Position numbers and translations under genes: made by a program
Origin: Cladorhizidae sp. MBARI D1340-BT2
Lineage: Eukaryota > Porifera > Demospongiae > Poecilosclerida > Cladorhizidae
Reading direction: 5' to 3'
NCBI GenBank assembly: GCA_028752905.1
Contig: JAQNBH010000011.1
Span: 19,560,909 to 19,624,908, forward strand
Length of the DNA: 64,000 bases
The notes under the pieces: model-generated
Database searches by the model: none
Seen by the model: only the letters and a program-made list of their open reading frames with translations
What the model was told of the DNA's origin: nothing
Part shown: piece by piece, positions 24,501 to 38,400 of the stretch
Layout of the letters: each line of letters begins with the position of its first letter
How positions within the stretch are numbered: position 1 is the stretch's first letter

Positions 24501-27500
24501 TGTATCAAGCCATGAACTCTGGTGTGTGTCAAGCCATGAACTCTGTTGTGCATCCAGCCATGAAGTCTGGTTTGTATCACGCTATTAACTCAGGTGTGCA
24601 TCAATCCATGAACTCTGGTGTGCATCAAGCCATGAAATCTGGTGTGCAGCAAGCGATGAACTCTATGAACTGTGGTGTGCATCATGCCATGAATTCTGGT
24701 GTGTATCGAACTATGAACTCTGGTATGTATCAAGTCTTGCACTCTGGTGTGCATCATGCCAAGAACTCTGGTGTGCATCAAGCCATGAACTCTGGTGTGC
24801 ATAAAGCCATGAACTCGGGTGTGCTTCTAACCATAAACTCTGATGTGCATCAAGCTATGAACTCGGTTGTGCATCAAGCCATGTCTTCGGGTGGGCAGCA
24901 AGCGATGAACTCTATGAACTCTGGTGTGCATCAAGCCATGAACTATGGTGTGTATCAAGACATGAATTCTGGTGTCAGTAACCATGAACTCCATATCAAG
25001 CTATGCACTCTGGTGTGTATCAAGCCATGAACTCTGGTGGATATCAAGATATGAACTCTGGTCTATATCAAGCTATTAACTCTGTGGTGTAGCAAAACAT
25101 GAACTCTGGTGTGTAGCAAGTCTCATGAACTCTGGTGTGTAGCAGTCATGAACTCTGTATTAAGCCATGAACTCTGGTGTATGTCAAGCCATGAACTCTG
25201 GTGTGCATCAAGCCAATGAACTTTGGTGTGCATCAAGCCATGAACTATGGTGTGCATCAAGCCATGAACTTTGGTTTGCATCAAGCCATGAACTCTGGTG
25301 TGTAGTAAGCCATGAACTCTGACGTGCAGCAAGCCATGAACTCTGGCACGTATCAAGCCATGAACTCTGGTGTTTCAAGCCATGGAATCTGGTCTGTAGC
25401 AAGACATGAACTCTGGTGTGCATCAAGCCATGAACTCGGGTGTGCAACAAGCCATGAACTCTAGTTTGCATCAAGCCATGAACACATGTGTACATCAAGC
25501 TATGAACACTGGAATGCAGCAACCTATGAACCCTGATGTATATCAAGCTATGAAATCTGGTGTGTAGCAAGACATGAACTCTGGTGTGCAGCAAGCCATA
25601 AACTCTGGTATGCTTCAAGCCATGAAATTTGGTGTGCATCAAGCCAAGAACTCTGTTAGGTATGAAGCTAAGAACTCTGGTGTGTAGCAAGGCATGAACT
25701 CGGGCGTGCAGCAAGCCATTAACTTTGGTATGCATCAAGCCATGAACTCAGGTGTGTATCAAGCTATGAACTCTGGGGTGTAGTAAAACATGAACTCTGG
25801 TGTGCATCAAGGCATGAACTCGGATGTGTATCAAGCTATGAACTCTGGTGTGTAGCAAGACATGCACTCTGGTGTATATCAGTCATGAACTCTGTATCAA
25901 GCCATGAACTCTGGTGTCTTATGCCATGAATTCTGGAGTGTGTCAAGCAATGAACTCTTGTGTGCATCAAGCCAAGAACAACTCTAGTGTACATCAAGTC
26001 TTGTACTCTGGTGTGCATCAACCCATGAACTCTCATGTGCATCAAGCCATGAACTATGGTGTGCATCAAGCCATGAACTTTGGTTTGCATCAAGCCATGA
26101 ACTCTGGTGGGTATCAAGCCATGAACTATGGTGTGGGTCAAGCCATGAACTCTGGTTTGCATCAATCCATGAACTCTATTGTGTATCAAGCTATTAACTA
26201 TGGTTTGCATCAACTCAAGAACTCTGGTGTGCATCAAGCCATGAACTATGGTGTGCATAATGCCATGAACTCTGATGTGTAGCAAGCAATAAACTGCGTG
26301 CATCAAGCCATTAACTCTGGTGTGTATCAAGCTATGAATTCTGGTGTGTAGCAGTCATGAACTCTGTATCAAGCCATGAACTCTGGTGTGCAGCAAACCA
26401 TGAACCCTGGTGTGTTAAGCTATGTACTCTGGTGTGTACCAAGCCATGAACTCTGGTATGCATCAAGCCATGAACTCTGGTGTGCAACAAGCCATGAAAT
26501 CTAATGTGCATCAAGCCATGAACACATGTGTACATCAAGCTATGAACACTGGAATGCAGCAAGCTATGAACTCTGATGTGTATCAAGCTATGAAATCTGG
26601 TGTGTAGCAAGACATGAACTCTGGTGTGCAGCAAGCCATAAACTCTGGTATGCTTCAAGCCATGAAATTTGGTGTGCATCAAGCCAAGAACTCTGGTGGG
26701 TATGAAGCTATGAACTCTAGTGTGTAGCAAGCCATGAACTCTGGCGTGCAGCAAGCCATTAACTTTGGCATGCATCAAGCCATGAACTCAAGTGTGTATC
26801 AAGCTATGAACTCTGGGGTGTAGTAAATCATGAACTCTGGTGTACATCAAGGCATGAACTCGGATGTGTATCAAGCTATGAAATCTGGTGTGTAGCAAGA
26901 CATGAACTCTGGTGTGCAGAAAGCCATAAACTCTGGTATGCTTCAAGCCATGAAATTTGGTGTGCATCAAGCCAAGAACTCTGTTGGGTATGAAGCTATG
27001 AACTCTGGTGTGTAGCAAGCCATGAACTCTGGCGTGCAGCACGCCATTAACTTTGGCATGCATCAAGCCATGAACTCAGGTATGTATCAAGCTATGAACT
27101 CTGGGGTTGTAGTAAAACATGAACTCTGGTGTGTAGCAAGAAATGAACTCTGGTGTGTAGCAGTCATGAACTCTGTATCAAGCTGTTGTCTCAAGCCATG
27201 AACTCGGGTGTGTGTCAAGCCATGAACTCTGGTGTGCATCAATCCATGAAATAAACTGTGCATCAAGCCATGAACTCTGTTGCACATCAAGCCATGCACT
27301 CTGGTGTGCATCAAGCCATGAACTCTGGTGTGCATCAACAATGAACTCTGGTGTGCATCAAGCCGTGAACTTTGGTGCTCATCAAGCCATGAATTCTGGT
27401 GGGTATCAAGCCAAGAACTCTGGTGTGTAGCAAGCCATGAACTCAGACTTGCAGCAAGCCATGAACTCTCGCATGCATCAAGCCATATACTCTGGTGTGT

Positions 27501-28913
27501 ATCAAGCTATGAACTCTTGTGTGTAACAAGACATGAACTCTGGTCTGTAGCAGTCATGAACTCTTTATCAAGCCATGAACTATGGTGTATCAAGCCATGA
27601 ACTCTGGTGTGTGTCAAGCCATCATATCTGGTGTGCATCAAGCCATGAACTCTGGTATGTATCAAGCTATTAACTCTGGTATGTAGCAAGACATGAACTC
27701 TGGTATGTATCGAGCTATGAACTCTGGGGTGTAGCAAAACATGAACTCTGGTGTGTAGCAAGACATGAACACTGGTGTGTAGCAGTCACGAACTCTGTAT
27801 CATGCCATAAACTCTGGTGTCTCAAGCCATGAACTCTGGTGTTTGTCAAGCCATGAACTCTGGTGGGTATCAAGCCATGAACTCTGGTGTGTAGCAAGCC
27901 ATGAACTCTGAAGTGCAGCAAGCCATGAAGTCTGGCATGCATCAAGCAATAAACTCTGGTGTGTATCAAGCTATGAACTCTGGTGGTTAGCAAGTCATGA
28001 ACTCTGGTGTGTACCAGTCATGAACTCTGTATCAAGCCATGAACTCTGGTGTATCAAGCTAGGAACTCTGGTATGGGTCAAGCCATGAACTCTGGTGTGC
28101 ATCAAGCCATGAACTCTATTGTGTATCAAGCTATTAACTCTGGTTTGCATCAACCCATGAACTCTGGTGTGCACCAAGCCATTAACTATGATGTGCATAA
28201 TGCCATGAACTCTGGTGTGTAACAAGCCATAAACTGCGTGCATCAAGCCATTAAATCTGTTGTGTATCAAGCTATGCATTCTGGTGTGTAGCAGTCATGA
28301 ACTCTGTATCAAGCCATGAACTCTGGTGTGCAGCAAACCATGAACCCTGGTGTGTTAAGCCATGTACTCTGGTGTGTACCAAGCCATGAACTCTGGTATG
28401 CATCAAGCCATGAACACATGTGTACATCAAGCTATGAACACTGGAATGCAGCAAGCTATGAACTCTGATGTGTATTAAGCTATGAAATCTGGTGTGTAGC
28501 AAGACATGAACTCTGGTGTGCAGCAAGCCATAAACTCTGGTATGCTTCAAGCCATGAAATTTGGTGTGCATCAAGCCAAGAACTCTGGTGGGTATGAAGC
28601 TATGAACTCTGGTGTGTAGCAAGCCATGAACTCTGGCATGCAGCAAGCCATGAACTCTGGCATGCAGCAAGCCATTAACTTTGGCATGCATCAAGCCATG
28701 AACTCAGGTGTGTAGCAAGAAATGAACTCTGGTGTGTAGCAGTCATGAACTCTGTATCAAGCTGTTGTCTCAAGCCATGAACTCTGGTGTGTGTCAAGCC
28801 ATGAACTCTGGTGTGCATCAATCCATGAACTCTGGTGTGCATCAAGCCAAGAACTCTGTTGCACATCAAGCCATGCACTCTGGTGTGCATCAAACCATTA
28901 ACTCTGGTGTGCA

Positions 28914-30690
28914 TCAACAATGAACTCTGGTGTGCATCAAGCCATGAACTTTGGTGTTCATCAAGCCATGAATTCTGGTGGGTATCAAGCCAAGAACTCG
29001 GGTGTGTAGCAAGCCATAAACTCTGACTTGCAGCAAGCCATGAACTCTGGCATGCATCAAGCCATATACTCTGGTGTGTATCAAGCTATGAAATCTTGTG
29101 TGTAACAAGACATGAACTCTGGTCTGTAGCAGTCATGAACTCTTTATCAAGCCATGAACTATGGTCTATCAAGCCATGAACTCTGGTGTGTGTCAAGCCA
29201 TCATATCTGGTGTGCATCAAGCCATGAACTCTGGTGTGTGTCAAGCCATCATATCTGGTTTGCATCAAGCCATGAACTCTGGTATGTATCAAGCTATTAA
29301 CTCTGGTATGTAGCAAGACATGAACTCTGGTATGTATCGAGCTATGTACTCTGGGGTGTAGCAAAACATGAACTCTGGTGTGTAGCAAGACATGAACTCT
29401 GGTGTGTAGCAGTCACGAACTCTGTATCATGCCATAAACTCTGGTGTCTCAAGCCATGAACTCTGGTGTTTGTCAAGCCATGAACTCTGGTGTGCATCAA
29501 GCCATGAACTATGGTGTGCATTAAGCCATGAACAACTCTGGTGTACATCAAGCCATGAACTCTGGCATGCATCAACCCATGAACTCTGGTGTGCATCAAG
29601 CCATGAATTCTGGTCTGCATCAAGCCATGAACTTTGGTGTGCATCAAGCCATGAACTCTGGTGGGTATCAAGCCAAGAACTCTGGTGTGTAGCAAGCCAT
29701 TAACTCTGACGTGCAGCAAGCCTTGAACTCTGGCATGCATCAAGCGATAAACTCTGGTGTATATCAAGCCATGAACTCTGTTGCACATCAAGCCATGCAC
29801 TCTGGTGTGCATCAAGCCATGAACTCTGGTGTGCATCAACAATGAACTCTGGTGTGCATCAAGCCGTGAACTTTGGTGTTCATCAAGCCATGAATTCTGG
29901 TGGGTATCAAGCCAAGAACTCGGGTGTGTAGCAAGCCATGAACTCTGACTTGCAGCAAGCCATGAACTCTGGCATGCATCAAGCCATATACTCTGGTGTG
30001 TATCAAGCTATGAACTCTTGTGTGTAACAAGACATGAACTCTGGTCTGTAGCAGTCATGAACTCTTTATCAAGCCATGAACTATGGTCTATCAAGCCATG
30101 AACTCTGGTGTGTGTCAAGCCATCATATCTGGTGTGCATCAAGCCATGAACTCTCGTGTGTGTCAAGCCATCATACCTGGTTTGCATCAAGCCATGAACT
30201 CTGGTATGTATCAAGCTATTAACTCTGGTATGTAGCAAAACATGAACTCTGGTGTGTAGCAAGACATGAACTCTGGTGTGTAGCAGTCACGAACTCTGTA
30301 TCATGCCATAAACTCTGGTGTCTCAAGCCATGAACTCTGGTGTTTGTCAAGCCATGAACTCTGGTGTGCATCAAGCCATGAACTATGGTGTGCATCAAGC
30401 CATGAACAACTCTGGTGTACATCAAGCCATGAACTCTGGCATGCATCAACCCATGAACTCTGGTGTGCATCAAGCCATGAATTCTGGTCTGCATCAAGCC
30501 ATGAACTTTGGTGTGCATCAAGCCATGAACTCTGGTGGGTATCAAGCCAAGAACTCTGGTGTGTAGCAAGCCATTAAATCTGACGTGCAGCAAGCCTTGA
30601 ACTCTGGCATGCATCAAGCGATAAACTCTGGTGTATATCAAGCTATGAACTCTGGTGTGTAACAAGACATGAACTCTGGTGTGTATCAAT
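28914..30690. repeat. 922-bp tandem duplication of an alpha-eta pair
   Basis: Markers repeat at exactly 922 bp: the short AACAATGAAC monomer (28,917 and 29,839) and AACTCTTGTGTGTAAC (~29,090 and ~30,013). The second alpha copy (from ~29,765) has lost its 5' third, including the 13-bp truncated monomer, because the eta tail reading GCGATAAACTCTGG runs straight into CCATGAACTCTGTTGC. Unit copy 1 has only one alpha-eta here, so the event followed the ~8 kb duplication or was reversed in the other copy. Confidence 0.82.
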
Positions 30691-33600
30691 CATGAACTCT
30701 GTTTCAAGCCATGAACTCTGGTGTATCAAGCCATGAACTCTGGTGTCTGTCAAGCCATGAACTCTGGTGTGCATCCAGCCATGAAGTCTGGTGTGTATCA
30801 CGCTATTAACTCTGGTGTGCATCAATCCATGAAGTCTGGTGTGCATCAAGCCATGAAATCTGGTGTGCAGCAAGCGATGAACTCTATGAACTGTGGTGTG
30901 CATCAAGCCATGAATTCTGGTGTGTATCGAACTATGAACTCTGGTGTGCATCAAGCCATGAACTCTGGTGTGCATAAAGCCATGAACTCAGGTGTGCTTC
31001 TAACCATAAACTCTGATGTGCATCAAGCTGTGAACTCGGTTTTGCATCAAGCCATGACTTCGGGTGGGCAGCAAGTGATGAACTCTATGAACTCTGGTGT
31101 GCATCAAGCCATGAACTATGGTGTGTATCAAGACATGAATTCTGGTATCAGTAACCATGAACTCCATATCAAGCTATGCACTCTGGTGTGTATCAAGCCA
31201 TGAACTCTGGTGGATATCAAGATATGAACTCTGGTCTGTATCAAGCTATTAACTCTGTGGTGTAGCAAAACATGAACTCTGGTGTGTAGCAAGTCTCATG
31301 AACTCTGGTGTGTAGCAGTCATGAACTCTGTATTAAGCCATGAACTCTGGTGTGTGTCAAGCCATGAATTCTGGTGTGCATCAAGCCAATGAACTTTGGT
31401 GTGCATCAAGCCATTAACTATGGTGTGCATCAAGCCATGAACAACTCTGTTGTATATCAAGCCATGAACTCTGGCATGCATCAACCCATGAACTCTGTTG
31501 TGCATCAAGCCATGAACTCTGGTGTGCATCAAGCCATGAACTTTGGTTTGCATCAAGCCATGAACTCTGGTGTGTAGCAAGCCATGAACTCTGACGTGCA
31601 GCAAGCCATGAACTCTGGCATGTATCAAGCCATGAACTCGGGTGTGCAACAAGCCATGAACTCTAGTTTGCATCAAGCCATGAACACATGTGTACATCAA
31701 GCTATGAACACTGGAATGCAGCAACCTATGAACGCTGATGTATATCAAGCTATGAAATCTTGTGTGTAGCAAGACATGAACTCTGGTGTGCAGCAAGCCA
31801 TAAACTCTGGTATGCTTCAAGCCATGAAATTTGGTGTTCATCAAGCCAAGAACTCTGGTGGGTATGAAGCTATGAACTCTGGTGTGTAGCAAGCCATGAA
31901 CTCTGGCGTGCAGCACGTCATTAACTTTGGCATGCATCAAGCCATGAACTCAGGTGTGTATCAAGCTATGAACTCTGGGGTTGTAGTAAAACATGAACTC
32001 TGGTGTGTAGCAAGAAATGAACTCTGGTGTGTAGCAGTCATGAACTCTGTATCAAGCTGTTGTCTCAAGCCATGAACTCGGGTGTGTATCAAGCCATGAA
32101 CTCTGGTGTGCATCAATCCATGAAATAAAGTGTGCATCAAGCCATGAACTCTGTTGCACATCAAGCCATGCACTCTGGTGTGCATCAAGCCATGAACTCT
32201 GGTGTGCATCAACAATGAACTCTGGTGTGCATCAAGCCGTGAACTTTGGTGTTCATCAAGCCATGAATTCTGGTGGGTATCAAGCCAAGAACTCTGGTGT
32301 GTAGCAAGCCATGAACTCAGACTTGCAGCAAGCCATGAACTCTCGCATGCATCAAGCCATATACTCTGGTGTGTATCAAGCTATGAACTCTTGTGTGTAA
32401 CAAGACATGAACTCTGGCCTGTAGCAGTCATGAACTCTTTATCAAGCCATAAACTATGGTGTATCAAGCCATGAACTCTGGTGTGTGTCAAGCCATCATA
32501 TCTGGTGTGCATCAAGCATTGAACTCTGGTATGTATCAAGCTATTAACTCTGGTATGTAGCAAGACATGAACTCTGGTATGTATCGATCTATGAACTCTG
32601 GGGTGTAGCAAAACATGAACTCTGGTGTGTAGCAAGACATGAACTCTGGTGTGTAGCAGTCACGAACTCTGTATCATGCCATAAACTCTGGTGTCTCAAG
32701 CCATGAACTCTGGTGTTTGTCAAGCCATGAACTCTGGTGTGCATCAAGCCATGAACTATGGCGTGCATCAAGCCATGAACAACTCTGGTGTACATCAAGC
32801 CATGAACTCTGGCATGCATTAACCCATGAACTCTGGTGTGCATCAAGCCATGAATTCTGGTCTGCATCAAGCCATGAACTTTGGTGTGCATCAAGCCATG
32901 AACTCTGGTGTGTATCAAGCCAAGAACTCTGGTGTGTAGCAAGCCATTAACTCTGACGTGCAGCAAGCCTTGAACTCTGGCATGCATCAAGCGATAAACT
33001 CTGGTGTGTATCAAGCTATGAACTCTGGTGTGTAACAAGACAAGAACTCTGGTGTGTATCAATCATGAACTCTGTTTCAAGCCATGAACTCTGGTGTATC
33101 AAGCCATGAACTCTGGTGTGTGTCAAGCCATGAATTCTGTTGTGCATCCAGCCATGAAGTCTGGTGTGTATCACGCTATTAACTCTGGTGTGCATCAATC
33201 CATGAACTCTGGTGTGCATCAAGCCATGAAATCTTGTGTGCAGCAAGCGATGAACTCTATGAACTGTGGTGTGCATCAAGCCATGAATTCTGGTGTGTAT
33301 CGAACTATGAACCCTGGTCTCTGGTGTGCATCATGACAAGAACTCTGATGTGCATCAAGCCATGAACTCTGGTGTGCATAAAGCCATGAATTCGGGTGTG
33401 CTTCTAACCATAAACTCTGATGTGCATCAAGCTATGAACTCGGTTGTGCATCAAGCCATGTCTTCGGGTGGGCAGCAAGCGATGAACTCTATGAACTCTG
33501 GTGTGCATCAAGCCATGAACTATGGTGTGTATCAAGACATGAATTCTGGTGTCAGTAACCATGAACTCCGTATCAAGCTATGTACTCTGGTGTGTATCAA

Positions 33601-34705
33601 GCCATGAACTCTGGTGGATATCAAGATATGAACTCTGGTCTGTATCAAGCTATTAACTCTGTGGTGTAGCAAAACATGAACTCTGGTGTGTAGCAAGTCT
33701 CATGAACTCTGGTGTGTAGCAGTCATGAACTCTGTATTAAGCCATGAACTCTGGTGTGTGTCAAGCCATGAACTCTGGTGTGCATCAAGCCAATGAACTT
33801 TGGTGTGCATCAAGCCATGAACTATGGTGTGCATCAAGCCATGAACTTTGGTTTGCATCAAGCCATGAACTCTGGTGTGTAGCAAGCCATGAACTCTGAC
33901 GTGCAGCAAGCCATGAACTCTGGCACGTATCAAGCCATGAAATCTGGTGTTTCAAGCCATGAAATCTGGTGTGTAGCAAGACATGAACTCTGGTATGCAT
34001 CAAGCCATTAACTCGGGTGTGCAACAAGCCATGAACTCTAGTTTGCATCAAGCCATGAACACATGTGTACATCAAGCTATGAAAACTGGAATGCAGCAAC
34101 CTATGAACTCTGATGTATATCAAGCTATGAAATCTGGTGTGTAGCAAGACATGAACTCTGGTGTGCAGCAAGCCATAAACTCTGGTATGCTTCAAGCCAT
34201 GAAATTTGGTGTGCATCAAGCCAAGAACCCTGTTAGGTATGAAGCTAAGAACTCTAGTGTGTAGCAAGGCATGAACTCGGGCATGCAGCAAGCCATTAAC
34301 TTTGATATGCATCAAGCCATGAATTCAGGTGTGTATCAAGCTATGAACTCTGGGGTTTAGTAAAACATGAACTCTGGTGTGCATCAAGGCATGAACTCGG
34401 ATGTGTATCAAGCTATGAACTCTGGTGTGTAGCAAGACATGCACTCTGGTGTATATCAGTCATGAACTCTGTATCAAGCCATGAACTCTGGTGTCTTATG
34501 CCATGAATTCTGGAGTGTGTCAAGCCATTAACTCTTGTGTGCATCAAGCCAAGAACAACTCTAGTGTACATCAAGTCTTGAACTCTGGTGTGCATCAACC
34601 CATGAACTCTCTGTGCATCAAGCCATGAACTATGGTGTGCATCAAGCCATGAACTTTGGTTTGCATCAAGCCATGAACTCTGGTGGGTATCAAGCCATGA
34701 AATAT

Positions 34706-34897
34706 GGTTTGCATCAATCCATGAACTCTATTGTGTATCAAGCTATTAACTCTGGTTTGCATCAACCCAAGAACTCTGGTGTGCATCAAGCCATGAACTC
34801 TGGTTTGCATCAATCCATGAACTCTATTGTGTATCAAGCTATTAACTCTGGTTTGCATCAACCCAAGAACTCTGGTGTGCATCAAGCCATGAACTAT
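34706..34897. repeat. 96-bp (four-monomer) tandem duplication
   Basis: The run GGTTTGCATCAATCC, CTATTGTGTATC, ATTAACTCTGG, CAACCCAAGAAC occurs at ~34,706 and again at ~34,802. The corresponding stretch at ~26,150 in the first ~8 kb unit has it once. Confidence 0.85.
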
Positions 34898-35446
34898 GGT
34901 GTGCATAATGCCATGAACTCTGGTGTGTAGCAAGCCATAAACTGCGTGCATCAAGCTATTAACTCTGGTGTGTATCAAGCTATGAATTCTGGTGTGTAGC
35001 AGTCATGAACTCTGTATCAAGCCATGAACTCTGGTGTGCAGCAAACCATGAACCCTGGTGTGTTAAGCTATGTACTCTGGTGTGTACCAAGCCATGAAAT
35101 CTGGTATGCATCAAGCCATGAACTCTGGTGTGCAACAAGCCATGAAATCTAATGTGCATCAAGCCATGAACACATGTGTACATCAAGCTATGAACACTGG
35201 AATGCAGCAAGCTATGAACTCTGATGTGTATCAAGCTATGAAATCTGGTGTGTAGCAAGACATGAACTCTGGTGTGCAGCAAGCCATAAACTCTGGTATG
35301 CTTCAAGCCATGAAATTTGGTGTGCATCAAGCCAAGAACTCTGGTGGGTATGAAGCTATGAACTCTGGTGTGTAGCAAGCCATGAACTCTGGCGTGCAGC
35401 AAACCATTAACTTTGGCATGCACCAAGCCATGAACTCAGGTGTGTA

Positions 35447-38400
35447 TCAAGCTATGAACTCTGGGGGTGTAGTAAAACATGAACTCTGGTGTGTAGCAAG
35501 AAATGAACTCTGGTGTGTAGCAGTCATGAACTCTGTATCAAGCTGTTGTCTCAAGCCATGAACTCTGGTGTGTGTCAAGCCATGAACTCTGGTGTGCATC
35601 AAGCCATGAAATAAAGTGTGCATCAAGCCATGAACTCTGTTGCACATCAAGCCATGCACTCTGGTGTGCATCAAGCCATGAACTCTGGTGTGCATCAACA
35701 ATGAACTCTGGTGTGCATCAAGCCGTGAACTTTGGTGTTCATCAAGCCATGAATTCTGGTGGGTATCAAGCCAATAACTCTTGTGTGTAGCAAGCCATGA
35801 ACTCTGACCTGCAGCAAGCCATGAACTCTGGCATGCATCAAGCCATATACTCTGGTGTGTATCAAGCTATGAACTCTTGTGTGTAACAAGACATGAACTC
35901 TGGTCTGTAGCAGTCATGAACTCTTTATCAAGCCATGAACTATGGTGTATCAAGCCATGAACTCTGGTGTGTGTCAAGCCATCATATCTGGTGTGCATCA
36001 AGCCATGAACTCTGGTATGTTTCAAGCTATTAACTCTGGTATGTAGCAAGACATGAACTCTGGTATGTATCGAGCTATGAACTCTGGGGTGTAGCAAAAC
36101 TTGAACTCTGGTGTGTAGCAAGACATGAACTCTGGTGTGTAGCAGTCACGAACTCTGTATCAAGCCATGAACTCTGGTGTGCAGCAAACCATGAACCCTG
36201 GTGTGTTAAGCCATGTACTCTGGTGTGTACCAAGCCATGAACTCTGGTATGCATCAAGCCATGAACACATGTGTAAATCAAGCTATGAACACTGGAATGC
36301 AGCAAGCTATGAACTCTGATGTGTATTAAGCTATGAAATCTGGTGTGTAGCAAGACATGAACTCTGGTGTGCAGCAAGCCATAAACTCTGGTATGATTCA
36401 AGCCATGAAATTTGGTGTGCAAAAAGCCAAGAACTCTGTTGGGTATGAAGCTATGAACTCTAGTGTGTAGCAAGCCATGAACTCTGGCGTGCAACAAGCC
36501 ATTAACTTTGGCATGCATCAAGCAATGAACTCAAGTGTGTATCAAGCTATGAACTCTGGGGTTTAGTAAATCATGAACTCTGGTGTGCATCAAGGCATGA
36601 ACTCGGATGTGTATCAAGCTATGAACTCTGGAGTGTAGCATGAAATGCACTCTGGTGTATATCAGTCATGAACTCTGTATCAAGCCATGAACTCTGGTGT
36701 CTTATGCCATGAATTCTGGTGTGTGTCAAGCCATGAACTCTGGTGTGCATCAACCAATGAACTCTGGTGTGCATCAAGCCATGAACTCTGGTGTGCATCA
36801 AGCCAAGAACAACTCTAGTGTACATCAAGCCATGAACTGTGGTGTGCATCAACCCATGAACTCTGGTATGCATCAAGCCATGAATACTGGTCTGCATCAA
36901 GCCATGAACTCTGGTTTGCATCAAGCCATGAACTCTTGTGTGTATCAAGCTATGAACTCTGGTGTGTACCAGTCATGAACTCTGTATCAAGCCATGAACT
37001 CTGGTGTATCAAGCTATGAACTCTGGTGTGGGTCAAGCCATGAACTCTGGTGTGCATCAAGCCATGAACTCTATTGTGTATCAAGCTATTAACTCTGGTT
37101 TGCATCAACCCATAAACTCTGGTGTGCACCAAGCCAGTAACTATGATGTGCATAATGCCATGAACTCTGGTGTGTAGCAAGCCATAAACTGCGTGCATCA
37201 AGCCATTAACTCTGGTGTGTATCAAGCTATGAACTCTGGTGGTTAGCAAGTAATGAACTCTGGTGTGTACCATTCATGAACTCTGTATCAAGCCATGAAC
37301 TCTGGTGTATCAAGCTATGAACTCTGGTGTGGGTCAAGCCATGAACTCTGGTGTGCATCAAGCCATGAACTCTATTGTGTATCAAGCTATTAACTCTGGT
37401 TTGCATCAACCCATGAACTCTGGTGTGCACCAAGCCATTAACTATGATGTGCATAATGCCATGAACTCTGGTGTGTAGCAAGCCATAAACTGCGTGCATC
37501 AAGCCATTAACTCTGGTGTGTATCAAGCTATGCTTTCTGGTGTGTAGCAGACATGAACTCTGTATCAAGCAATGAACTCTGGTGTGCAGCAAACCATGAA
37601 CCCTGGTGTGTTAAGCCATGTACTCTGGTGTGTACCAAGCCATGAACTCTGGTATGCATCAAGCCATGAACACATGTGTACATCAAGCTATGAACACTGG
37701 AATGCAGCAAGATATGAACTCCGATGTGTATTAAGCTATGAAATCTGGTGTGTAGCAAGACATGAACTCTGGTGTGCAGCAAGCCATAAACTCTGGTATG
37801 CTTCAAGCATGAAATTTGGTGTGTATCAAGCCAAGAACTCTGGTGGGTATGAAGCTATGAACTCTGGTGTGTAGCAATCCATGAACTCTGGCGTGCAGCA
37901 AGCCATTAACTTTGGCATGCATCAAGCCATGAACTCAGGTGTGTATCAAGCTATGAACTCTGGGGTGTAGTAAAACATGAACTCTGGTGTGTAGCAAGAA
38001 ATAAACTCTGGTGTGTAGCAGTCATGAACTCTGTATCAAGCTGTTGTCTCAAGCCATGAACTCTGGTGTGTGTCAAGCCATGATCTGTGGTGTGCATCAA
38101 GCCATGAAATAAAGTGTGCATCAAGCCATGAACTCTGTTGCACATCAAGCCATGCACTCTGGTGTGTATCAACCCATGAACTCTGGTGTGCATCAACAAT
38201 GAACTCTGGTGTGCATCAAGCCGTGAACTTTGGTGTGCATCAAGCCATGAATTCTGTTGGGTATCAAGCCAAGAACTCTGGTGTGTAGCAAGCCATGAAC
38301 TCTGACTTGCAGCAAGCCATGAACTCTGGCTTGCATCAAGCCATATACTCTGGTGTGTATCAAGCTATGAACTCTTGTGTGTAACAAGACATGAACTCTG

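Larger units (their letters stand above)
19338..27086. repeat. ~8 kb higher-order unit, copy 1
   Basis: Starts at the alpha block preceded by GGGGGTGTAGTAAAAC and is followed by a second unit of the same order at 27,087-35,446. The offset to copy 2 runs 7,749, 7,683, 7,707, 8,565, 8,594, 8,577, 8,648 and 8,360 bp; each step is a single local indel. Block order is alpha, eta, delta, beta1, alpha, eta, epsilon, zeta, beta2, alpha, eta, epsilon, zeta, beta2, gamma, delta, beta1, and an extra partial beta of ~288 bp (26,788-27,066) absent from copy 2. Confidence 0.85.
27087..35446. repeat. ~8 kb higher-order unit, copy 2
   Basis: Same block order as 19,338-27,086, 8,360 bp long. It is longer mainly because of a 922-bp tandem duplication of alpha plus eta near 29-30.7 kb, and it has a 96-bp duplication near 34.8 kb. 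A third unit begins at 35,447 with the same alpha block but is broken at ~36,145, where eta is replaced in mid-monomer by a beta block. Confidence 0.85.
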
